This document shows positions 55,152 through 64,000 of a stretch of 64,000 nucleotides of DNA, piece after piece (position 1 is the first letter of the stretch; every line of letters starts with the position of its first letter). Source of the stretch: Bradysia coprophila. Taxonomy: Eukaryota; Arthropoda; Insecta; Diptera; Sciaridae. The stretch spans positions 1,959,772-2,023,771 of the forward strand of contig NW_023503372.1 of the NCBI RefSeq assembly GCF_014529535.1. The letters run 5' to 3'. A model generated the notes under the pieces. The model saw only the letters and a list, made by a program, of their open reading frames with translations. It had not been told where the DNA came from and ran no database searches. The position numbers were made by a program, and so were the translations under genes.

Positions 55152-56358
55152 AAAGAGAGAACACATTTTACTTTACAACCGTCCTTTCGTACTGTCCGGT
55201 CCTAGGCACTGTTCGATGGGTAGGCGCTTTCCATTCCACCACATTAGTAACGCCCAGTAGACATCAACTCATACCTTCCATAGATCAGATGAGATGCCGT
55301 CCATGATGATCAAAGTACCATGAACCTTAGCGCGTTGAAATTTCAATATTAGGGGATAGAGGATAGTATAAAATAAACAATTGATTCAAATAATTGGTTA
55401 TTAAAAATAAATTACTATTTCATTATATTTCACACAGTGGCAGATGATTCGACTTTATGAATGTATTTCTTCCAGGACATATTTTCTGTGTTCTCAAATT
55501 TTCTTTGCAATGATTTCCTCAACATCTGCCACTTGTGACGCACGAGATTTAATATATCAGCCAAATCTTAACAGATTTTAATGTGTAATGCCTCGTTGGG
55601 GTTGGTGAAAGCAACAGTAAAAAAGTTCGGTCACGGGTTGGGACTTGCGTCACGGTGCCTTACTTTTACGTGGAACTGTGATAAAAATGACATCATATTG
55701 TGAATTTATACGAACTGCGTATCAATATACATATATAAACGTTATACGAGCCGGTCTACCGAAAAAAATGTTTCGCATTGGTATATATTAGTAAAATTGG
55801 ACATATGGCATATTACATGATTTTCAAGGTAACATTGGTTGCAAGTTTGTATAAAGAATCTATTAGCCAAAATGAGATTACAGGACACCTCCCTGTAATA
55901 TGCTAATTGCTATATGGTGCAGCTAAAGGTGTACCTGCTTTAATACAACTGACCACGTTAAATACAATTTTCTATTTTCATATAGAATCAACCAGATACC
56001 TATACTTTCGCACTCATTTTCGACATTCGTTAGTGCCATCGAAAACATGTTTAAAAAAAATTCTAAAAATGCTCAGTTTATAAGTGTTCAGACAATCAAG
56101 ACATGTACAAAACAAAGCTGCAAGCAAATTTTAAATTGTCTTTGTATTTTTTCGCCTAATTGGTTTATACATCATCTGGACATTAGTTTAAAATGTACAA
56201 TTTATACTACGATAGTACAATGATTCAATACTAGCATATGTTGTGGAACAATTCGAAACGCTTTTGACTATACTTGAGTTTAATACACTTTTTTGACTTC
56301 TATACATTTGGCCATACTTATCTCGCTTTTTTAGAGATACTACCCCTTTTAATAAGCA

Positions 56359-57117
56359 ATGCATAACGTCGAGCGTAGAGTCTTGTATGTGCTCTTTTTC
56401 ATTGTCTGCTCTGTCATTGTAATCAATTGCCAAGGTGGAGGAGGAGGGCATGGTGGCGGTGGTGGCGGAAGCTATAGAAGCAGCACTAGTTATAACAACA
56501 ACAGCAGTATGCAAACTATATTTCGAGTGCGACGAAACAGTTTTGACAAATAATTCTGTCTTTTAGGTGGCAGATCAAATTGTGTTGGTCGTGAATGTTG
56601 GAAACAGTTCTTCATTATTATGGGGATTGTTACAAGTGTAGGAGCAACGATTTTTTGTTGCCGCTGTTGTTACCATAATAATAATGGTCGCCCAGTGGAA
56701 AACAATTCAGAATTCGTCAACTCTGAGTCATCCCATCGACAGTATGCACTTATAAAAAATGCATTTCAAACAGGCATGTGGTCAAGTCGTTTTTATCAAC
56801 ATGGAACGTGGCATGGACCACATCAATTGCACCTATCATTTAATCCACATTCAATGGCTGTTATTGGATCAGGACGCGATGATGTCGGTGAATTTACAAT
56901 TGATGGAATTTTTTCGGATAGAACGCAACGAATGGGATTGACAAAATACTATAAATTGGGGACAGGGGATGCAGTTGAGAACTTGGGTCATTTTGTCATT
57001 ATTCAAGTGACGTACGAGGCAGAATTGGGTCAATTTGAAGGCAAGTGGTATGTTCAGACGGCGAAGTATCACGGCGAAGATAAATTTGTCCTTAAAGTCG
57101 ATATGTCATATACATGA
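56359..57117 (+). CDS. poly-Gly single-pass membrane protein, copy 1 (unrecognised domain)
   Basis: Exons 56359-56506 and 56567-57117 give 232 residues. A signal peptide (about 1-24, ending INCQ) precedes a glycine run broken by one His (26-37) and a Ser/Tyr/Asn linker. Then come two Cys (55, 60), a transmembrane helix at about 64-81 ending in a CCxCC cluster, and a soluble domain of about 120 residues. The domain reads QTGMWSSRFYQHGTWHGPHQ, later GSGRDDVGEFTIDGIFS, RMGLTKYYKLGTG, NLGHFVIIQVTY and QFEGKWYVQTAKYHGEDKF. The alternating pattern suggests a beta-rich fold. I cannot assign it to a named family. Topology by rule: short Gly-rich outside, domain in the cytosol, though a lumenal domain cannot be excluded. 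The intron is 60 bp with GTATGC/TTTTAG. A tandem paralogue lies 4.1 kb downstream. Confidence 0.75.
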
Positions 57118-57832
57118 AGAACGATCACTTCGTTTTATCAATTACTGTAGTGTAGTATCCGGTTTTGCTCGGTATTATTTAAATGACAAAATACTTAAAT
57201 ATTTGTACGCATTAAAAATATTTTCACGCGTCAAAAATTTTCACGCGTCAAAAATGTTTACACATTTGAGAGCTGGCAAGATGGCGCTTTTCTATGAAAA
57301 TGCTGGTTCTGATAAGAAACCAGTATTTTGGGTGTCGATGTTACTTGAAAAAGCATTCGGTGCGGGCAGTAGCCATTTGTTCATTTTTTTTTTCAGCTGA
57401 TTTCATATTTTTAGCATTCTGTTTATTGGTTAAGTTTGCTTTATATTGCGTGGTTTCTTAATAGAGAAATATTCAATGCCTATAGAAAACTAAGGTGAAA
57501 AAATTAATAAGTATGCAACAATGGCACAATAAAAATTTTCATTTATCATCCCAGTTTAGATGTATGTAATTCAATGTAATAGCGTGGTATACCAAATAGC
57601 AACGAATATACCCGTGGACTGAGGCTGCTATCCGCCCCTTATGTTTTCTAACCTATTTTCATTAAAATAGTCGGAATAATATTTGTGAGTGTTGAACACT
57701 TCGGCTGTGCTTTTAATACGCGCTATTTATTTTGTTTATTTCTCGATCTATTTTCTTTGGTTAAACTGTTATTCGTTCTCGTTTGGATTCGATAATACTC
57801 GTCGCCAATGTAATAACGGGTTCATTAAGGTA

Positions 57833-57917
57833 AAAGCAAAATAAAATGATCGAGTCTGGTTTTTGACAATTGAAATTCAAATGTCAAAAACCAGACTCGA
57901 TCATTTTATTTTGCTTT
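57833..57917. repeat. 85-bp perfect hairpin
   Basis: The arms AAAGCAAAATAAAATGATCG AGTCTGGTTTTTGACA (36 bp, written in two parts) and their exact complement enclose a 13-bp AT loop. The size is that of a microRNA precursor, but the pairing is perfect, which is more typical of a tiny fold-back element or an hp-siRNA source. It is absent from the matching part of unit 2. Confidence 0.75.
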
Positions 57918-57946
57918 CATTTTATTATACATAACTTATTTCTCCA

Positions 57947-57993
57947 ACTTCTCTCATTTCTCCATAACGAGTATATGGAGAAATGAGAGAAGT
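57947..57993. repeat. short perfect hairpin
   Basis: ACTTCTCTCATTTCTCCATA pairs exactly with TATGGAGAAATGAGAGAAGT across a 7-bp loop. Outer, less exact pairing (TTATTATACAT with ATGTATAATA) extends the structure to about 57922-58018, so this is probably a second small fold-back element next to the first. Confidence 0.65.
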
Positions 57994-58187
57994 AAGCAAA
58001 ATAAGACATGTATAATATGTCGATACTTTTGAATGTTAAAAACTGTAAAGGAAAATATTTGGTTATGTCCTCTTCCAACGCACTTCAAGCAAAAGTGCTA
58101 TTTATGACACCCCACTCTTTTTTTCAGTGTAAAATTTTGTATGCACTGTCAAGTTTCAGTACCACTTTTACTTGAAGTGAGTTGCCG

Positions 58188-58330
58188 GGGTAGGGTAATC
58201 TCGCACACCACACAAATTCATGGTGTGCGAGATTCACCTCTAAGTGGTGAATCTCACACAGTCATGACTTTTCGTTACATGTCGTAAAAGGACGCATACT
58301 ATGATCGCGTGTGCGAGATTCCCCGACACC
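58188..58330. repeat. inverted repeat with GAATCTCGCACAC words
   Basis: GGTAATCTCGCACACC at the left and GTGTGCGAGATTCCCC at the right are inverted. Two more copies of the same word lie inside (GGTGTGCGAGATTCACC and GGTGAATCTCACACA). The outer flanks GAGTTGCC recur on both sides (58179 and 58331), a possible 8-bp target duplication at approximate positions. Confidence 0.5.
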
Positions 58331-60488
58331 GAGTTGCCTCTTCTTATTAAAAGTACGTTCAGTCCAACCGTGAGACAGATACAGTTGGTACAACTCAAAA
58401 CTAGTAATGAATTGACTTAAAAAAACTGAAATTGTGTTAAATAGATCGAGAGCCTTTTTGAATAAAAGTTTAGCGTTGTTATAAAAAACAGGTTTAGCTG
58501 AAAAACCATTAATAAATCCTTATACATTTTTTTTTAGAAATTAATTAAAAGAAATCATTGTAGGAATGGACTCGTACAGAAAGATATTTTTTCGAGTACG
58601 GAAACTCTAAATAAAAATTAAATGGGAAATTTTTTACCAGCTGATGGGGATATTTCGTTTGTTGATGTTTTGTTGTCATTTAAATTCAAATTTTGGTTAA
58701 AGTTATTTACACTCCGTATTTTTGATATACTATGAATCGACCATGAAATACTATGCGATGCTTACCTATTGCAATGAAAATTCCGGGTCCAATCATTCAG
58801 AATTTTATGCTATCACAATGATCTCCTTACGAAAATGTTGAAATCACAATAAAAATTTGACATCATTATCAACAACAAAGTGTCAATGACAGTTTTGATT
58901 GGTTTTCTTACATTGGTAACCCTTAAAAGTAGTACTTTTTTAAAGCGCGAGAATCATCGAAAATCTTGAGAAGCACTTAGACGTGTATTAAAAATACAAA
59001 TTAAATTTTTTTCAAGCGATAAAGTACAGTTACGGTGTTTTTTTAATGTGTTCGTTGGATTAAAAATCCATGTAGCGACAGGATCACGGTTTATTGCGTT
59101 CCAATAAAGCTTCCTACAAACATGACAGCATGACTAGTTTGAAAAAGAAGAAGATCAAACCACAGTCATTTCTTATAGGTTTCTTTAATATCTCAAAATA
59201 AAATAAAATTAATAGATCATACATTACAATAATACGTTAAATAAGTTTAATTACCGTCCTGTGTTAACTTCTTTATTTTTTTTTCTCTTTGTTTTATATT
59301 AAATTTTCAATTTTTAAAATAAGCTCTCTCCGATATTATTGAGTTATAGCTCATTCGATTTGTCGTTCAATTCTAGCGAACTTATCTGCCTTTTTCTTCA
59401 AATAACATCCACTTTGTGTGCAATGTGTCTAGATGTCATGTGATGTCAGATGGTGGTCAAAACATTTTTTTATCAATAACTTGAGGAGGGAGCCCACTCT
59501 GTCGTCCGCACTCACCACCCACTCAAAATATGGTCAACTTTCAAATAGTGCTGTATCTCTGCAACATTTTTGTTCTGATGGACCGACCACATATTATGGT
59601 AGCTGACCTCAGCCATCTGTTGCACGAATCGCGGACCATTTGAAAAAAAATAATTTGAATAAATTTGAATACAAATAAAATAATTTGGGGTGGCAAAAGT
59701 TCCTCAGTCCTACGGAAATGTTTTCTTTTTCAATTTTTTTCAGTGGGTCAGGACTTGCGTCACGGTGCCTTACTAAGGTGACGCCTTGATATATATAAAT
59801 GACATCATATTAGGAACTTATACAAACTGCATATCAATATGCACATTATATATATGCCGGCTATAGGAGCCGGTCTACCGAAAAAAACAACGAAAAAAAC
59901 GTTTCGCGTTGATATATTCGTAAAATTGTCTATATGGCATATTACATGATTTTCAACGAAACATTGGTTTCGAGTTTGTATAGAAAATCTATTAGCCAAA
60001 ATGAGGTTGAAGGACACGTTAATGTAGAAAGCTAATTGATACACGATCGGGATCAATTTTTTGGTCATCCTAATGGTATAGCTTTTTTAATACAACTGAC
60101 TACGATACAACTTTCTATTTTTATATGGAATCATCCAGATACATACACTTTCGCTCTCATTTTCGACATTCGTTAGTGCTATGCCATCGAAAACAAGTCA
60201 AAAAAAAATTCTAAAAATGTTTAGTTCGTAGAAGTATTTAGACAATCAAGACATGTACAAACCAAAGCTGCAAGCAAATTTTTAACTTGTATTTGTGCAT
60301 CGGCTAATTTTTGTATGCATAATCTGGAGATTAGTTTAAAAATATACGATTTGTATTACTGTGATTGCAAAGATTCAGGACTAGCCAAAGTAGTGAAACG
60401 CTTTTGACTACAGTTGATTTTAATACACTCTTTGACTTCTGTACCTACAATATACATTTGGCCAGAATTATCTCGGTTTTAATAAGCA

Positions 60489-61239
60489 ATGCATAACGTC
60501 GACCGTAGAGTCTTTTATGTGCTTTTTCTCATTGTCTACTCTGCAATTGTAATAAATTGCCAAGGTGGAGGAGGAGGTGGTGGAGGCGGTGGTGGCGGAG
60601 GCTATAGAAGCAGTTACCACAACAACAGTATGAAAACTATTTTTCGAGTGAGATGAAATCATTTTCCACAAATTATTCTGTCCTTCAGGTGGCAAATCAA
60701 ATTGTGTTGGTAGTGAATGTTTGAAACAGTTCCTAGCTATTATGGGGATTTGTACAGGCATAGGAGCATCGATTTTTCTTTGCTACTGTTGTCACCATAA
60801 ACATAAGGGTCGACCAAGGAAAAACCATGCAGAATTCGTCAACTCTGAGTTATCCCATCAACAGTACGCACTTGTAAAAAATGCATTTCAAACAGGCATG
60901 TGGTCAAGTCGTTTTTATCAACATGGAACATGGCATGGACCACATCAATTGCACCTATCATTTAATCCACATTCAATGACTGTTAGTGGATCTGGATGCG
61001 ATGATGTCGGTGAATATACAATTGGAGGGTTTTTTTCGGATAGAACGCAACGAATGGGACTGACAAAACAGTATAAAGAGGGGACAGGAGATGCAGGTCA
61101 GAACTTGGGTCATTTTGTTATTATTCAAGTAACGTACGAGGCAAAACTGAACCAATTCGAAGGCAAGTGGTATGTTCAGACGAAGAAGTATCACGGCGAA
61201 AATAAATTTGTCCTTAAAGTCGATGAGTCACAAGTATGA
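60489..61239 (+). CDS. poly-Gly single-pass membrane protein, copy 2
   Basis: Exons 60489-60627 and 60689-61239 give 229 residues. The layout is that of copy 1: signal peptide to about residue 24, an unbroken run of twelve glycines, two Cys, a transmembrane helix (FLAIMGICTGIGASIFLCYCC) and the same soluble domain. Exon 2 has exactly the same length as in copy 1 (551 bp), and the encoded 183 residues agree at roughly four of five positions by hand count. A block of 34 residues beginning KNAFQTGMWSS is identical. Differences cluster in the helix and just after it: copy 2 has KHKGRPRKNH where copy 1 has NNNGRPVENN. Both frames are intact, with matching splice sites (GTATGA/CTTCAG, 61-bp intron), so both genes look functional. 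Function unknown. Confidence 0.75.
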
Positions 61240-64000
61240 AGAACGATCACTCCTTTTTATCGATTACTAGTGTAGTACCCGGCTTTGCTCGGGATTAATT
61301 TAACGACAAAATATTTAAATATTTTTACGCGTCAAAATTTTTCACGTGTACAAAAACGTTTCCGCATAGAGTCACACAAGAGAGTTGACAAGACTTCTAT
61401 GGAAATGATAGTTCGAAGAGGAAACCAGCAGTTTGGGTGCCGATATACTCCTTCAAAGAGCATTTTGTGCGGTCATTTTGTTTAAAAAAGTTTTGTTGTC
61501 AGCCAACGTACTTCAAGCTTAAGTGGTACTCTCAATACAACTGTAAAGCCGCATTTCATACAAGATAATACTCTATTTGACAGCTGTCACTACGATCACT
61601 AGTGCTTGCAGTGCGTTGTGTCAGCTGATTTCATATTTTTTAGGATTCTATTTATGTTTTGTGTATTGGTTAAGTTTGTTTTTTATTGGTGAAATGTTCG
61701 ATGCTTGCTTATAGAAGCTATAGAAAGTGAAAATAATAATTATGCACAATAAAAATTTACATTTATCATCATAGTTTAGATGTATGTATTAGCACTATTA
61801 CCAAAAATATGCCTGTGGACTGAGGCTGCTACTCAGCCCTAAGTGAAGGGTAAATAGAGTCCGAATAGAATGAAGATAAATCGAAATTAAATTTGCACCA
61901 TTCCACTGAGGACGCTACCTGGCCCTTGCGAATAACTCAAGTGAATTCTAATTTTTTTTTTAATTCTTTGTACTTGCACCCAGCGGCGCGTCAGGTCCCT
62001 TGACTATCAAAATGTGTAGGGATAAGGTCGTAAGATCAATATACATGGTCGGACTCGCTAAAATTCGATTTAGGTTTCTCTTAAGGTGTAAGTATGTTAA
62101 AATGGGGAAAAAGCTGAAAATCCAGGTGATGATAAGGAGTGATGTTAGGACAGTTTTGGTTGTATTAGTGATAAATCATCCAGAGAAAGTAATTTTGCTA
62201 GTTGTCACACTTTTATCCTCCCTTTTTCAAAGATAGTCCCTAGACCGATAGGAATCATGTTAGTACTAAGATACAGCATACTGTTGGAATTTCACGGATT
62301 CCAATCCGGACCACTAATAAACCTCCGATGTTTACACTAGAACCTCGTATTGATGCCTAAAACTCAATTCAATCATTTAGGCCACTAGTGTTTCGCTACA
62401 GTGATTCTTTGAATGAGTTATATCAATTGCAAAACTCCAACCAATGCCCTCTCTAGCAAACAAACTAGGACAATTAGGGTGGTAAAATTGTACAGTGTAT
62501 GCAGTAATAGAACATTTTACGCTTCTAAAAATAAATTAAATAAAGTATGATCAGTAATGTCCTTTTTAATGTTGAAAATATTATGTCTCTTGTCAACATT
62601 ACGGTGTTCGAAAATGAATAATTTGTGATTTGGATGTCTTTTTTTTGTGTGTTTTGTTCAGTCATTTTGATGTGCAAAAACGAAATAAAATTTAAAATTT
62701 GTTCATGTCGATATTGCTTTAGATAAAGCGCGGCACGGCAACTCCATCACAAAAAAGCCAGTGTCAAATTTGTCAAAATAAGGTGGTGTCTGTGTCTGTG
62801 ACTGTGTCAAAACGAAGTTTGTTTGCTAGAGAGGGTGTTGCTACAACAGTCCCACTCAATTTATATAACTCGAGTATTTATTGTGCTTAAAATTTTGCTG
62901 AAAGTGAAGCTTAAAAAAAAAACAAAAAATTAGAGGCATACCGTAGACGATTTTTTTTGCCCAGAATTGTTTTAGCACAAAAAACATTTTTTAAAGAAAA
63001 ATGTTTGGTTAGGTCCTCTTCTTATTTAAAGTTCGTTCAGCCCAATCGTGAGACAGATCCAACTCAAAACTATAAATGAATTGACTTAAATTAAAATTGT
63101 ACTACTGCATACCAATCAAGGTGTCTAAACATGACAGCATGACTATGTTTAAAGAGAAGAAGATCAAACCACAGCCATTTTTTATAGGTTTCTTTAATAT
63201 CTCAAAATAAAATAAAATGAAAAGATCATACATTACAATAATACGTTTAATGCTGTCTCGTATAACACCATTCTCATTCTGTGTTCACTAGACAATTTGT
63301 TTCCATTTTTAATTTTTTATATTTTTCTCTTTGTTTCTCTTTTTTTATATTAAATTTCTATCTGTGTGTTTTATTCATTAAATTTTTTTTTATAAATTAT
63401 TTCTCATTTTTTACTTTTATATACAAAACATGCATTGCACTGATCGTTTTTTTTTTAAATTTATTTACTTTTTATAATTTTTATTTATCGATAGAATTTT
63501 ATATTTTTATTTCATTCAATTTCTTAGTTTAAATTTACATTTTCCTTTTATTATCGAATTTGGTTTTGGTTTTTAGTTTTAAAATTTTTAAATTTGTTCT
63601 TGTGTAATGATAAGTGTGTTTTCTTCATCATTGATATATTCTACATAACGTAGGTAGCTGAGACGAAAGCTACATATCAATTTTTGGAAAGTATGTTGTG
63701 GAGTGGATGGTTCAATAAAATATCCGATTTCTTCAATCAAACGAATTCGTTAACACGAGCATGTTGAGCCAAAACAATTACTGAATTTGAGTCAATTGAA
63801 AGATGTCGTACAAGACGTTGGAACTTCTTCACTCAAAAGCTTGTCTATAACACACATTGCCTAATATTGTTTAAGCTTAATACGCCAACACATGTGTACG
63901 AAAGAAAAACGTTTTATCAAGTCTATCTTCCGTAGGCCCAACATATATTACGCGTACAAATTCAATCACAAATCGTTGATTGTTCTTTGGCTATGTATCA
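61240..64000. other. region downstream of copy 2 to the window edge
   Basis: It repeats unit 1 sequence up to about 63360, interrupted by a MITE (62447-62835). From 63290 to 63600 it is very T-rich and unstructured. The last 400 bp are unique AT-rich sequence. The open frames at 62000 and 63281 have no coding character. No third copy of the gene lies inside the window. Confidence 0.5.
62447..62835. mobile_element. inverted-end element in unit 2, 389 bp
   Basis: CCCTCTCTAGCAAACAAACT at 62447-62466 is repeated exactly in inverted form at 62816-62835. The interior is AT-rich and non-coding. A target duplication could not be read with confidence. It is missing from the corresponding part of unit 1, so it inserted after the duplication, or unit 1 lost it. 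Confidence 0.7.

Larger units (their letters stand above)
51831..55640. other. intergenic repeat-rich region downstream of CUL2
   Basis: It starts with a short CA microsatellite near 51899-51918, then the CUL2 3' flank. Inverted-repeat elements lie at 52765-53289 and 53347-53549. A composite element with 145-bp tandem repeats is at 54038-55151. No coding exon is supported from 51831 to 55640. Confidence 0.55.
55641..59750. repeat. tandem duplication, unit 1
   Basis: The unit opens with GGACTTGCGTCACGGTGCCT at 55642 and contains the first poly-Gly gene. Its downstream part carries blocks that recur in order in unit 2: GTGGACTGAGGCTGCTA (57614), GTGAGACAGAT (58370), CATGACAGCATGACTA (59121) and TATAGGTTTCTTTAATATCT. 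The offset between matching blocks is about 4.0-4.2 kb. The hairpins at 57833-57993 are in this unit only. Confidence 0.72.
57118..60488. other. intergenic region between the duplicated genes
   Basis: It contains the 3' flank of copy 1, two tight hairpins (57833-57917 and 57947-57993), an inverted repeat with GAATCTCGCACAC words (58188-58330) and the unit junction near 59750. The last 700 bp (59751-60488) repeat the upstream region of copy 1 and presumably hold the copy 2 promoter. The block TTTGTATAGAAAATCTATTA and ACATTCGTTAGTGC recur in both upstream regions. Confidence 0.55.
59751..63270. repeat. tandem duplication, unit 2
   Basis: The unit opens with GGACTTGCGTCACGGTGCCT at 59751 and contains the second poly-Gly gene. 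Downstream blocks match unit 1 in order: GTGGACTGAGGCTGCTA (61816), CGTGAGACAGATCC (63048), CATGACAGCATGACTA (63130) and TATAGGTTTCTTTAATATCT (63184). A MITE at 62447-62835 is present here only. Unit 1's T-rich sequence after its last block (59259-59330) is also echoed at 63280-63360. Confidence 0.72.

Noticed and set aside
55170-55215. Resemblance to a large-subunit rRNA segment (minus strand CAGTACGAAAGGAC)
   Set aside because: Only about 14 bases match what I recall of mitochondrial 16S rRNA, and the flanks do not continue the match.
57035-57400. 121-residue frame overlapping the end of poly-Gly gene copy 1
   Set aside because: It starts inside the conserved exon in another frame and runs into the 3' flank; not preserved in copy 2.

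Overview
The window is AT-rich animal nuclear DNA. Coding sequence is split by GT-AG introns of about 60 bp to 3 kb, and the recognisable proteins are metazoan. The 4E-BP/Thor-type protein has an insect-like length, and short introns plus abundant MITEs fit a fly-like insect, possibly a lower dipteran; the species call is inference. There are no bacterial operons and no CRISPR arrays.

Layout. 0.1-1.3 kb: a possible last exon of an upstream gene, then an RBM7-like RRM protein (+). 3.3-6.5 kb: RAMP4/SERP1 (+) with a 3 kb intron. 9.8-10.3 kb: LAMTOR3, a Ragulator subunit (-). 11.5-14.2 kb: a stack of hAT-like MITEs, two of them inside a short copy of a LAMTOR3 exon/intron junction. 14.4-15.4 kb: an ING-family PHD protein (+). 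18.25-21.3 kb: 4E-BP/Thor (-). 21.3-39.2 kb: about 18 kb without a supported gene, holding MITEs, a tRNA-derived SINE and a 580-bp near-perfect palindrome. 39.25-41.8 kb: 2-phosphoxylose phosphatase (PXYLP1-like, -). 43.5-45.6 kb: DNA polymerase delta subunit 3 (+, nine exons). 47.3-51.8 kb: Cullin-2 (+, twelve exons, one of 21 bp). 51.8-55.6 kb: repeats. 55.6-64 kb: a tandem duplication with a unit of about 4.1 kb; each unit carries one gene for a secreted-start, poly-glycine, single-pass membrane protein with an unrecognised conserved C-terminal domain.

Most named genes are housekeeping: RNA surveillance (RBM7), the Sec61 translocon (SERP1), TORC1 signalling (LAMTOR3 and 4E-BP, both minus strand and 8 kb apart, probably by chance), chromatin (ING), proteoglycan synthesis (PXYLP1), replication (POLD3) and ubiquitin ligation (CUL2). 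The two most unusual signals are the tandem poly-Gly membrane-protein pair at 56.4-61.2 kb and the dense set of non-autonomous DNA transposons. Several of these have exact 8-bp target duplications, and some have interiors that have expanded into minisatellites. Exon joins were worked out by hand from reading frame and splice signals; no similarity search was run.
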